In this document: one piece after another, positions 45,458-54,012 of the stretch
Position numbering within the stretch: the stretch's first letter is position 1
Layout: each line of letters opens with the position of its first letter
NCBI GenBank assembly: GCA_000308255.3
Contig: HG326663.1
Span: 757,661 to 821,660 of the forward strand
Length of the DNA stretch: 64,000 nt
Origin: Anaerococcus pacaensis 9403502
Lineage (GTDB): Bacteria; Bacillota; Clostridia; Tissierellales; Peptoniphilaceae
Direction of reading: 5' to 3'
Notes under the pieces: model-generated
What the model was told of the DNA's origin: nothing
Databases searched by the model: none
What the model saw: only the letters and a program-made list of their open reading frames with translations
Program-made: the position numbers and the translations under genes

Positions 45458-48400
45458 ATGAAACAAATATTTGTATCTAGCACATTTAAAGACATGCATG
45501 TAGAAAGAGATCTCATCCAGACCAAGCTTTCTCCAGACCTAAATGAAGATGCATATTATAAAAGAGTAGAAGGTATACAATTCCAGGACTTGCGCTGGGG
45601 GATTGATACTGACCTTGAAGATGAAATAGAAAATGACAAGAAGGTACTCGAAGTATGCCTAGATGAAATCCAAAACAATAGGCCTTATTTTTGTGTGCTT
45701 TTGGGAGATAGGTACGGTTGGATTCCAGAAAATGACCTAGTAAAGGCAACTGGCCGCAGGTATGGGATTTATGATGAGGATGAAGATGTCGATAAGTCCA
45801 TTACCCACCTAGAAATTGACTATGGTTTCCTAAAGAACCCAGAATTTAGAGACCATTCTTTTGCCTACTTCAGAAATATCAAGGGTGATGTGACAGGAAC
45901 CATCTATGAATCAGACCCAGCAGAAAAGGCCCGTATGGAAGCATTAAAAAGAGAAATCAGGAAGGCTCTTCCAGCTGAAAATGTCCACGAATACGATGTT
46001 GAATATAAAAATGGCAAGCTAATTGGTGTTGAAAAATTCATCGACCTAGCCAGAGAAGATATGGCAAGAGTTGTACTGGACGGCCAATTATCAGAAGATG
46101 ACCTATCTGACAATGAAAAAGAAATAATCTATCACAAGACCCAAGCAAATGAGAAATCTGTCATATCTAATGCTAGAAAATCAGTAGAAGATGCTGTAAT
46201 TGCAAATATAGAAGATGAAAACATCATCACTATCAAAGGTGAGTCGGGCAATGGTAAGTCGACTCTGATGGCAAAGATTTCAAAAAGACTTGAAAATGAC
46301 TATAATAGCCTAATACTCTTTTCATCTCTCACCCCAAGGACCACTACAGCGACAGGGATTATGAGAATAATCACAGAATACATCACAGATTCACTTACAG
46401 AAGATGACCTAGCCCTATCAGGTGAGGCCCTAGACAAAGCTATCGAAGACTTCAACAACGAACAAGAGTCGCTTGCTAGCAATAGTAGAGCTAACAACCG
46501 CTCCAAGGAAGAGGAGCTTTATGAACAAGCCCTTAGAGAGTATTTTGTAAAGGGAACTGATGACATCATTATACTAATCGATGCCATTGATCAGCTTGAT
46601 AATCCAAGGGCAGTTGAAGCCCTCCTTAAGCCAATCAACTTTACCAATAAAAGTAAAATTAAATTCATTATAAGTTATTTAGAAGAAGAAGAACATGAAG
46701 ATGACTTTGTATTCTTAAATGACTATCAAAACTACAAGCTCGAAGAGCTTGATTATGATGATAGACTTGAAGTAATCAATTCTTCGCTAAAGGCAAACAA
46801 TAAAGAATTGCCTCACTCTGTTAAAGAAGAGATCATCCACAAGGAAGGGTCAAAGTCGCCTTTATACGTAGCCCTCTTGGTGCAAAGACTAGTTATGATG
46901 AATATTGAGGACTACACCAATATTATCAATGCCGGGGACAATTACCACACCATCACCCGCTATCAAAAAGAGCTCATAGGGGCTATGCCAAATGACCTTA
47001 AGGATTTAATTATAGAGCTAATTAGCCAGGCTGCGATAAATCTTGATACCAACACTGAGGATGTCTATAAAACTATAGATTACCTAGGTGTATCTAGGCG
47101 AGGTCTTAGAGAAACTGACCTAAAGAGAATATACGAACTAAAAGGTGTTAACTACAACGCCCTAGATTTTGCTACCCTAAAGAAATACCTCAGAGCCTTC
47201 TTCCTAGAAGACAGATACCTAAGGACAGACTTTACTCACAAAATTATCCGCCACGCTATACTAGAAAATATAAGTGAAGCGGAGAGTAGAAGTTTACACA
47301 ACGATATAGCAAATGCCTTTATGACCCTTCCAATTGAAGACCCAATCAAACTTCAAGAGCAATACTATAGTGCCTTTAAAGCACAAAATGCACCCGCAGC
47401 CTTAGAATTGCTATTAAGTTTGGGAAAAAATGCATCTAAGCTTAGCATCAAAGACATACAAATTGCCATAGAATCTATCACTAAGATCCACAATCTAAAG
47501 CTTAATAGTAACAATGATGACTGGTTGAAAGAATTATTTGATGGCTTTAATGAGATGAGCCTAGAAGACCTTAAGGAACTTTTGGCTTACTTTGTCTATG
47601 GAGCCTATGAAGAGAAAACAAATGAATCTATAGAAGCAACTATTCACAATCAAGAGATTCTTCTTAGATACATAGAAAATCTCATGAAAGAAAACCCACA
47701 TGACTATGAGCTGATGAGAATATATGCGGACCACCTAGCCTATCTGGGTGTAAAGCTAACATCAGGCACTAACAAGGCATGGACAAAAGCTGAAAATTAT
47801 TTGCAATTTGCAGTTAATTTAAATGAGCTCATTTATGATATCGATAAAACAGCTGCCAACAGAGAATCACTAGGCAATGCCTATGGCAATTTGGCCAGAT
47901 ACTACACCGAACAAGGGATAGCAAGCAATGATAAGGCCCGCAAATTTTACCAAAAATCCTTAGACATATTCCAAGACATAGCTAGCGAAAATCCAACCAT
48001 GGTAAATCAAGAAAATCTAGCCATGGCCTATAACAACTTGGCCAACACCTATGCGGCTGGATCTTATGATGACATCATACTTGCCAAAGCATATTACTTT
48101 AAGACTATAGATATCATAAACGAGCTTCTCGAAGAATATGATAGCATCAGCTTAAAGAAGACACTAGCCATGGGCTACATCAACATAGCCACCCTATATT
48201 TTGGCGAAGATGAATATGAACAAGCTGAGGAATGGTACAACAAATCTGTAGTTATCATCAAAGACATCGAAGCCCGTGAGCCAAGCTTAGCTAACAAGGA
48301 AACGCTAGGGAGAGTTTATAATAACATAGCAGACTTATTTGCTAGTGAGCTTATAGATGATAAGGAAAATGCTGAACAGTATTATAAAAAAGCAATACAA

Positions 48401-49321
48401 ATCTTTGAATCAATCTTAAGACACAAGCCTATTCTCTCAGCAAAGAAGAGCCTATCAACCACCTACGACAATATAGGCAACCTCTATGCTGACTGGAAAG
48501 AAGAAAAGGCCTATGACTACTACAAAAAAGCCATAGCTATCAAGGAAGAACTCATCACAGCTGAGTCACCTCGAGAAGAAGTCACAGATTTAGCGACAAG
48601 CTACAACAACCTAGCTTTCCTATATGTGGACAATAGGACAGAACTCGAAAAAGCGGCTGAATACTACAAAAAATCGGCAGATATCCTACTAAAAATCAAA
48701 CCAGATCAGATAGATAAGAAATATGGTGAGGACCTGGCTGTAGTATATACAAATCTCGGTGCCCTATATTTTATATTAGCAGATTTAGACCAATCAGATA
48801 ATTACTACAACAAGGCCATAGAAATCCACCAGGAGCTAATCGATACTTATCACGATGATGACAATATCGAAAAACTTCTGATTATCTATGAAAACCTAGC
48901 TGTAAGCAAGGCTGACCTAGACTATTCTATCGAAGAAATCGAAGGGGACTATTTAAAAGCTATAGATCTTATCAAAATCATGCAAGACCCATACAAGAAA
49001 GTCAAAAAGACCGCCATCACCTACGGCAATTTGGGCAACTTGTATCTGATAAAAGATGGCAACTTTGAATTAGCAGAAGACTGTTATAAGAAAAGTGCAT
49101 ATCTAACCCAAAAGGTAGTAGACTTCCACGAATCTGTAGAGAATTTAGAAAGACTCGCAGTCATTTACTACAACCTAGCAGGCCTCTATGAAATCTGGGG
49201 CAAAGAGCAAGAAAAGATACTTGCTCAAGCCAAGGTAGATGTACTAGCCAAAGAAATAAACTATGAAGAAAATGATGATAATATCAATAAATTCATACAC
49301 CTACATGATTTAACAAAATAA
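45458..49321 (+). CDS. DUF4062 - STAND/NACHT-like NTPase - TPR protein, gene D1 (NLR-like)
   Basis: A 1287-residue protein. Residues 1-95 are DUF4062: QIFVSSTFKDMHVERDLIQT, FQDLRWGIDTD and PYFCVLLGDRYGWIP (about 77-91). The same domain starts animal TEP1 and nephrocystin-3. The NTPase follows with Walker A GESGNGKSTLMA (about 262-273), Walker B IIILIDAIDQLDNP (about 368-381) and a winged-helix-like stretch with LRAFFLEDRYLRTDFTHKII (about 578-597). From about 770 to 1270 there are at least nine TPR units (such as AMAYNNLANTYAAG and RVYNNIADLFASE). This is the plan of NLR-type sensors: TPR senses, NTPase oligomerises, DUF4062 signals. A ligand cannot be named. Own promoter region and its own terminator. 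Confidence 0.85.
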   Translation: MKQIFVSSTFKDMHVERDLIQTKLSPDLNEDAYYKRVEGIQFQDLRWGIDTDLEDEIENDKKVLEVCLDEIQNNRPYFCVLLGDRYGWIPENDLVKATGRRYGIYDEDEDVDKSITHLEIDYGFLKNPEFRDHSFAYFRNIKGDVTGTIYESDPAEKARMEALKREIRKALPAENVHEYDVEYKNGKLIGVEKFIDLAREDMARVVLDGQLSEDDLSDNEKEIIYHKTQANEKSVISNARKSVEDAVIANIEDENIITIKGESGNGKSTLMAKISKRLENDYNSLILFSSLTPRTTTATGIMRIITEYITDSLTEDDLALSGEALDKAIEDFNNEQESLASNSRANNRSKEEELYEQALREYFVKGTDDIIILIDAIDQLDNPRAVEALLKPINFTNKSKIKFIISYLEEEEHEDDFVFLNDYQNYKLEELDYDDRLEVINSSLKANNKELPHSVKEEIIHKEGSKSPLYVALLVQRLVMMNIEDYTNIINAGDNYHTITRYQKELIGAMPNDLKDLIIELISQAAINLDTNTEDVYKTIDYLGVSRRGLRETDLKRIYELKGVNYNALDFATLKKYLRAFFLEDRYLRTDFTHKIIRHAILENISEAESRSLHNDIANAFMTLPIEDPIKLQEQYYSAFKAQNAPAALELLLSLGKNASKLSIKDIQIAIESITKIHNLKLNSNNDDWLKELFDGFNEMSLEDLKELLAYFVYGAYEEKTNESIEATIHNQEILLRYIENLMKENPHDYELMRIYADHLAYLGVKLTSGTNKAWTKAENYLQFAVNLNELIYDIDKTAANRESLGNAYGNLARYYTEQGIASNDKARKFYQKSLDIFQDIASENPTMVNQENLAMAYNNLANTYAAGSYDDIILAKAYYFKTIDIINELLEEYDSISLKKTLAMGYINIATLYFGEDEYEQAEEWYNKSVVIIKDIEAREPSLANKETLGRVYNNIADLFASELIDDKENAEQYYKKAIQIFESILRHKPILSAKKSLSTTYDNIGNLYADWKEEKAYDYYKKAIAIKEELITAESPREEVTDLATSYNNLAFLYVDNRTELEKAAEYYKKSADILLKIKPDQIDKKYGEDLAVVYTNLGALYFILADLDQSDNYYNKAIEIHQELIDTYHDDDNIEKLLIIYENLAVSKADLDYSIEEIEGDYLKAIDLIKIMQDPYKKVKKTAITYGNLGNLYLIKDGNFELAEDCYKKSAYLTQKVVDFHESVENLERLAVIYYNLAGLYEIWGKEQEKILAQAKVDVLAKEINYEENDDNINKFIHLHDLTK

Positions 49322-49345
49322 GAACTAAGACCAAGTAACAATACT

Positions 49346-49375
49346 AGACCAAGTAACAATACTTGGTCTTTTTTT
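49346..49375 (+). terminator. Terminator of gene D1
   Basis: AGACCAAGT (49346-49354) pairs with ACTTGGTCT (49361-49369), with a TTTTTTT tail. The left arm is present twice (also 49328-49336), a local duplication. The terminator of gene D2 has the same GACCAAG/CTTGGTC stem. Confidence 0.9.
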
Positions 49376-49391
49376 GCGCCCATTTTGAATT

Positions 49392-49541
49392 CCTAGAAAA
49401 AACCAGCCCACGGACCCCCTCTATAATAAAAACAAGATAAAGGAAAGGCAAGTAGCCAAGATTTACTGGGGAGTAAATCAAAAATGAAATTCTAAAAAAA
49501 TCATGCTACAGACCTCCACCTATAATAAAGACAAGATAAAG
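49392..49541 (+). repeat. Duplicated promoter-like segment before the CAP lipoprotein gene
   Basis: Two related segments of about 51 bases (49392-49442 and 49490-49541) both contain a TATAATAAA box (49422 and 49521) followed by ACAAGATAAAG. This looks like a tandem promoter made by duplication. No good TTGACA lies at the usual distance from either. Confidence 0.6.
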
Positions 49542-49582
49542 ATAAAAACTTAAACAACAAATCCAAAGGGGGGAGAATCAAG

Positions 49583-51064
49583 ATGAAAAAGCAACTTAAA
49601 GCACTAGCACTTACAATAGCACTTATCACAACAACAGCATGCGGAGCAAAAGAAGCTCAAGTAGAAGAAACAAAAGTAACAGCAGTAGAAACAACAGTAG
49701 CTAAAGAAGCTAAAGTTGCAAACATTGAAGCTCCTAAAGGCGAAACAAGAGAAGTTAAGGAAGGTCAGACAAACTTCCTAATCCCACAAACTGTAGAACT
49801 AAAAGATACAGAAGAAATCGCAGTTGAAGAAACAGTAGCAATCGAAACAACTATCGAAGCTGTGGTAGCGAGCGATGAAATCATAGTAGAAGAAAAAGAA
49901 GAAATAAAAGATGTAGCAATAGAACAAGCTCCAGTAGTAGAAGAAGTTAAGCTAGCAAAAACTAACAAAAAGCCAGCTGCATCAATCGACTTAGTATCAA
50001 GAACATCAGAATCAACAAGCCTACCAAACACAGTAGAAAACACAGTTGCAGCAGCAGTAGCAGTAGAAGAAACTGTAGTAGAAGAAGCAATCGTAGAAGA
50101 AACAGTAGTAGAAAACCAAACATACGCATCAGAAGCAAACGAAGCTACACCAGCAGTAGTAGAAGGTGGCCTAACAGTAAAAAGCCCATCAGCTGAAGCG
50201 GTTAAAACATACTGGACAAACTACCAATCTGGGGCGGCAAACACAGCAGACTTCTTTGGTCTACAACTAGTAAACCAAGAAGATGTACACGCAGTAATGC
50301 CAAACGCAAATCTAAACCAACTAAACCTTGGTCAAGTAAGCCAAGCAGCACAACTAGACGCCCTACACATCGCAAACACAGCAAGATACGCATCAGGCCT
50401 AAACGAAATGACACTAGGCAATGACCAAGCAGCATACGCACAAGCAGCAACAATGGTAAACAGAGCAAACCTAGCAGTAAGCCACTACCCAGGACAACCT
50501 GCAGGCCTAGACGCAAATGTATATCAATCAGGCGCACACGGAGCAGCAAACTCAAATCTAGCAGCAAGCTTCGGCCTACTAGACTCAGTAGTAGAATACC
50601 TAAAAGACGACCTAGGCGCTGAAAACCAACTAGAAGCAGGCCACAGAAGATGGATCCTAAACCCATCAGCAACAACAACAGGCTTCGGACAAACAGAAGA
50701 ATTCAACGCAATGTACGTAAACAACAACGACTACGCTGGCCAAAACGCAAACCAAGTAGTAGCATACCCAGCAGAAACAGCAATCAGCGAATTCCACAGC
50801 GCTAGCTCAAGCCTATCAATCCAATTTGGCGAAAACTTCGACATCACAAACGCAACAGTAACAGTAACAGACCTAGCAACAGGTCAAGTAAACACCAACT
50901 ACCACATAGACCAATCATTCAAAGGCAACGGCCGCGCTATCACATTCGGAAATGGCATGAACTACGCACCAGGCACAAAACTAGCTGTAAAAGTAAATGG
51001 CGTAACAAAAAACGGCGTAGCTTACCCTGTAGAATACACAATCAACTACTGTTCCATCATCTAG
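49583..51064 (+). CDS. CAP-domain (SCP/PR-1-like) lipoprotein with low-complexity linker
   Basis: A 493-residue extracellular lipoprotein: signal peptide LKALALTIALITTTAC with the lipobox Cys at residue 20. Residues about 25-200 are a low-complexity V/E/T-rich linker with repeated VEETV motifs, probably spanning the cell wall. The CAP domain (about 230-390) shows DALHIANTARYASGLN, NLAVSHYPGQPAG with the first His, and LEAGHRRWILNPSATTTGFG (about 352-371). A final beta-rich domain (about 405-490) follows. In Gram-positive bacteria such proteins sit in the envelope, with unknown activity. Codon use is unlike the neighbours, almost only A- or C-ending codons (gca, aca, gta), as in a highly expressed gene. 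GGGGGGAG precedes the ATG. Confidence 0.9.
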   Translation: MKKQLKALALTIALITTTACGAKEAQVEETKVTAVETTVAKEAKVANIEAPKGETREVKEGQTNFLIPQTVELKDTEEIAVEETVAIETTIEAVVASDEIIVEEKEEIKDVAIEQAPVVEEVKLAKTNKKPAASIDLVSRTSESTSLPNTVENTVAAAVAVEETVVEEAIVEETVVENQTYASEANEATPAVVEGGLTVKSPSAEAVKTYWTNYQSGAANTADFFGLQLVNQEDVHAVMPNANLNQLNLGQVSQAAQLDALHIANTARYASGLNEMTLGNDQAAYAQAATMVNRANLAVSHYPGQPAGLDANVYQSGAHGAANSNLAASFGLLDSVVEYLKDDLGAENQLEAGHRRWILNPSATTTGFGQTEEFNAMYVNNNDYAGQNANQVVAYPAETAISEFHSASSSLSIQFGENFDITNATVTVTDLATGQVNTNYHIDQSFKGNGRAITFGNGMNYAPGTKLAVKVNGVTKNGVAYPVEYTINYCSII

Positions 51065-51540
51065 GATGGCAAATCTGAAAGATTTGACATCTGCTAGGTA
51101 AACGTAGAAGCGAAGCTTCAAGTGAACCCGCAGAACACAGCGAACAGACCTCAAAGAGGTATGTGAGCGCACAATCAGATAATAAACAAATCCTTTGCTT
51201 AAAATAATGACCAAGGGAAAGTCCTCAGCCCTAACGGGCTTGCGGTATTTCGCGCAAGTCCCACGCTCATGGGTGGCAGATGCGAAGCATCTGACATCTC
51301 TGAGACAAACGGTCCTCCACGAGCCGGACAGGCTTGATACTAAGCTTCAAGTGAGTCCAGAGAACTAAGCGAAGGAGTAGCATAGCTACTCATGAGAGGA
51401 CAACACGTACTTATATGAAATTATCGACAGATGTTAAAGTCGTTAAAACATACTAAGTTGTTAAAAAATACCCCTTTAGAGTATTTAAGTTTTTATAGTC
51501 CTATAACATAGCAATTCCCCGATTGCTTAAAAGGACAACA
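51065..51540. ncRNA. Unexplained GC-richer region with repeated hairpins, candidate structured RNA
   Basis: The 475 bases after the CAP gene are richer in G+C than their surroundings and have no coding frame I can support. Two related units occur (about 51064-51175 and 51271-51401). Each starts ATGGCA or GTGGCA plus a hairpin (CAAATC/GATTTG; CAGATGC/GCATCTG) and TGACATCT, then AAGCTTCAAGTGA, AGAAC, AGCGAA and a second hairpin (ACCTC/GAGGT; GAGTAGC/GCTACTC) ending in TGAG. Between them lie AGCCC/GGGCT and CTTGCG/CGCAAG hairpins. Stem changes between the copies keep pairing, which points to an RNA structure. Strand is not settled; the order favours plus. I do not recognise a known RNA family. 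Confidence 0.45.
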
Positions 51541-51543
51541 AAT

Positions 51544-51575
51544 CCCCAGGCTCCCCGGCCTGGGGGTTTTCTTTG
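51544..51575 (+). terminator. Strong GC-rich terminator
   Basis: CCCCAGGC and GCCTGGGG close a short loop and are followed by GTTTTCTTT. It would end transcripts of the CAP gene and of the hairpin-rich region. Confidence 0.85.
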
Positions 51576-51578
51576 CGC

Positions 51579-51603
51579 AAAAAAAGAGGCATATAGCCTC
51601 TCT
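51579..51603 (-). terminator. Terminator of the LLM oxidoreductase gene
   Basis: On the minus strand AGAGGCTATATGCCTCT is followed by TTTTTT (51579-51585). It lies just after the stop of the 51609 gene. Confidence 0.8.
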
Positions 51604-51608
51604 CTTTA

Positions 51609-52610
51609 CTAGTCAAATATTTCCTTTAGTGCCTTGTAGGTATTAATCCTATTATCCACCCCATATATCGGAGTAAAGCACATTATTTCATCTATGCCAT
51701 ATTCTTTGATTTCATCATTTAATATCTCAGCCACTTCTTCCTTGCTACCCTTAATTATAAATTGATTTTCGTAGGATTTATTAAGTAGCCCCAGCTCTCT
51801 ATCGGTAAATTCATAGTCCTTGATTTCTTCTGGGTCGACTAAGCTACTTGTTTCGTTCTTGGCTTGTTGGATATGGAAATAGTCAAAGGATTTGCCTAAG
51901 TATTCTAGTTCGTCTTTGTCATCTGAGATTAGCATCTTATATGAGACAGATACAAAAGGCTTATCCGCAAATACTGAAGGCTTAAAATTTTGTCTATAGT
52001 CTTTAAAGATTTGTGCGCTAGTAGGTACAGCAAAGAATTTTGCAAAGGAATAAGGTAGGCCGTACTCTGCTGCTCTTTCTGCTGATACCCCTGTAGATCC
52101 CAACATCCATGGGTTTGCCAGATTTTCATTTTTGGTAGGCACAGCCTTTACATTTCGATAAATGGGGTCTCTTGGGTTTTCGTCACTTAGGTAGGCTAGA
52201 ATCGTTTCAATCTCTGGATATAGATAAGGGTCCTTGCTGCCAAACTTGGTGTTTAGGGCTCTGATTTCTGGCATACCAGTGCCTGGGGCGCGGCCAATAC
52301 CTAGGTCTACTCTGCCTGGCGCAAGCTCTGCTAGAGTCTTAAAGGTTTCTGCTACCTTTAGTGGAGAGTAGTGCATTATCATGGTCCCACCTGTACCTAT
52401 GGTTATATTTTTTGTTTCAGCTAAGAAATAGCTTGCTACTATCTCTGGGGCTACTGATAGTAAATTTTCAAAGCCGTGGTGTTCGGCAAACCAGTACCTA
52501 TCATAACGAAGCTCATCTAAAGTTTTTACTAGTTTTTTAGTATTATTAAAGACATCTTGATTACTTTGCCCTTTTTCTCTTATCATTAAATCATGAACAG
52601 CTACTTGCAT
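51609..52610 (-). CDS. LLM class flavin-dependent oxidoreductase
   Basis: A 333-residue TIM-barrel flavoprotein of the luciferase-like (LLM) class. VHDLMIREKGQSNQDVF at the start, YDRYWFAEHHGFENLLSVAP (about residues 36-55, with the EHH motif), GTGGTMIMHYSPLKVAETF (about 72-90) and LAPGRVDLGIGRAPGTG (about 95-111) are typical of this subgroup. PWMLGSTGVSAERAAEYGLP contains the phosphate-binding loop. The enzymes use reduced FMN, but in an anaerobe the substrate is unknown. It has a close paralogue immediately upstream on the same strand, evidently by tandem duplication. GGAGGAAAT precedes the ATG. Confidence 0.9.
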   Translation of the reverse strand: MQVAVHDLMIREKGQSNQDVFNNTKKLVKTLDELRYDRYWFAEHHGFENLLSVAPEIVASYFLAETKNITIGTGGTMIMHYSPLKVAETFKTLAELAPGRVDLGIGRAPGTGMPEIRALNTKFGSKDPYLYPEIETILAYLSDENPRDPIYRNVKAVPTKNENLANPWMLGSTGVSAERAAEYGLPYSFAKFFAVPTSAQIFKDYRQNFKPSVFADKPFVSVSYKMLISDDKDELEYLGKSFDYFHIQQAKNETSSLVDPEEIKDYEFTDRELGLLNKSYENQFIIKGSKEEVAEILNDEIKEYGIDEIMCFTPIYGVDNRINTYKALKEIFD

Positions 52611-52759
52611 AATTTCCTCCTTAATAGAAACCGCTAAATATTATATACCCTTAAGTATATTTTCCGAAATAAACAAAAAAAGTGTACCTTACTAGTCTAT
52701 TTGCTAGGTCAATACACTTTTCTCTCTACTCTTTGTATTGGAAGTATGGTTGATAGTTG

Positions 52760-53761
52760 TTAGTCAAATATTTCTTTTAATAATTTGTATGATTTGATCC
52801 TGTTTTCTATACCAAATACTGGGGAGAATGATAGGATTTCATCTATATAGAATTCTTTGATTTCTTCTTCTAAAACTGCAGCAACTTCTTCTTTGTTACC
52901 CTTGATTAGGTATCTATTGTCATAAGCCTTTTGAAGAATTGATTGGTCATTTAGGTTAAAATGATAATCTTTTAGAGCTTCTGGGTCTACGATTCCTGAA
53001 TAGTCGTTCTTTGTTTGTTGGATATGGTAGTAGTCAAATGACTTGCCTAGATATTCTAGTTCATCTGGGTCATCAGCTACTAAGATTTTGTAAGACATAG
53101 AAATGTATGGCTCATCAGAGAATTCAGATGGTTTGAAGTCATTTTTGTAGTCTTCAAAAACTTTGGCTGGAGTATCTACTAGGAAGAATTTGGCAAAAGA
53201 ATAAGGTAGGCCCCATTCAGCAGCCCAAGGCGCAGTTTTACCTGTAGAGCCTAGGATCCAAGGGTTAACCAATTTTTCATTTTTAGTAGGCACAGCCTTT
53301 ACATTTGAATAGATTGGATTGGTTGGATTCTTGTCTAATAGATAAGCAAGTATTGTCTCGATTTCACCATGTAGGTCTGGTTCTTTTTCACCGAATTTAC
53401 TATTTAGGGCTCTCATTTCAGATACACCGCAACCTGGTGCTCGTCCTATACCGATGTCAACCCTACCTGGAGCAAGCTCTGCCATGGTTTTGAATATTTC
53501 TGCAATCTTTAATGGTGAATAGTGCATGATCATAGTACCACCAGCACCTATTACTATGTTTTTTGTGATAGGTAGGAAGTAGGTTGCGAGTATCTCTGGA
53601 GCGACACCTAGTAGGTGTTCGTAGCCGTGGTGTTCTGCAAACCAATATCTGTCATAGCCAACTTCATCTAATTCTGTCACTAGTTTTTTTGTATCGTTAA
53701 AATATTCTTGATTCGACCTGCCTTTATCTCTTAGCATTAGGTCATGGACACCAAGTTTCAT
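52760..53761 (-). CDS. LLM class flavin-dependent oxidoreductase, tandem paralogue
   Basis: A 333-residue protein, identical in length to the paralogue at 51609 and similar along the whole chain. It shows YDRYWFAEHHGYEHLLGVAP (about 36-55), GAGGTMIMHYSPLKIAEIF, LAPGRVDIGIGRAPGCG and PWILGSTGKTAPWAAEWGLP. C-terminal VVAAVLEEEIKEFYIDEIL-like sequence matches VAEILNDEIKEYGIDEIMC of the other copy. GGAGGTATAGAT precedes the ATG. A 150-base gap separates the two genes, so they may be transcribed separately. The electron donor and substrate are not known. Confidence 0.9.
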   Translation of the reverse strand: MKLGVHDLMLRDKGRSNQEYFNDTKKLVTELDEVGYDRYWFAEHHGYEHLLGVAPEILATYFLPITKNIVIGAGGTMIMHYSPLKIAEIFKTMAELAPGRVDIGIGRAPGCGVSEMRALNSKFGEKEPDLHGEIETILAYLLDKNPTNPIYSNVKAVPTKNEKLVNPWILGSTGKTAPWAAEWGLPYSFAKFFLVDTPAKVFEDYKNDFKPSEFSDEPYISMSYKILVADDPDELEYLGKSFDYYHIQQTKNDYSGIVDPEALKDYHFNLNDQSILQKAYDNRYLIKGNKEEVAAVLEEEIKEFYIDEILSFSPVFGIENRIKSYKLLKEIFD

Positions 53762-54012
53762 ATCTATACCTCCAATTTTTTCTTTATTAAGTAAATTATA
53801 CCCACAAATAATTATAATTCAGTTAAAATTTAACGGAAATAGGAAATTATATTTTATTAAGCTAAAATAATAAACATTTCTTTGTAAAAGTGTTGTATAA
53901 TAGTTGTGGAAGAAAACTAATTGATAAAATTAAATCAAATTTTAGACATATATTAATATGCAATTATATATAAAAAGTTTTAATTAAAGTTTACATAAAT
54001 CGGGGTACAAGA

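Noticed and set aside
50202..50727. Minus-strand frames of 158 and 67 codons inside the CAP gene
   Set aside because: They arise from the strongly biased codon use of the CAP gene (leucine- and arginine-rich antisense) and have no start signals.
51065..51540. RNase P RNA, tmRNA or group II intron as explanation for the structured region
   Set aside because: GGGAAAGTCC recalls an RNase P motif and there are many hairpins, but the other conserved parts (ACAGAA near the 3' end, tRNA-like ends, domain V) are missing, so I leave it unassigned.
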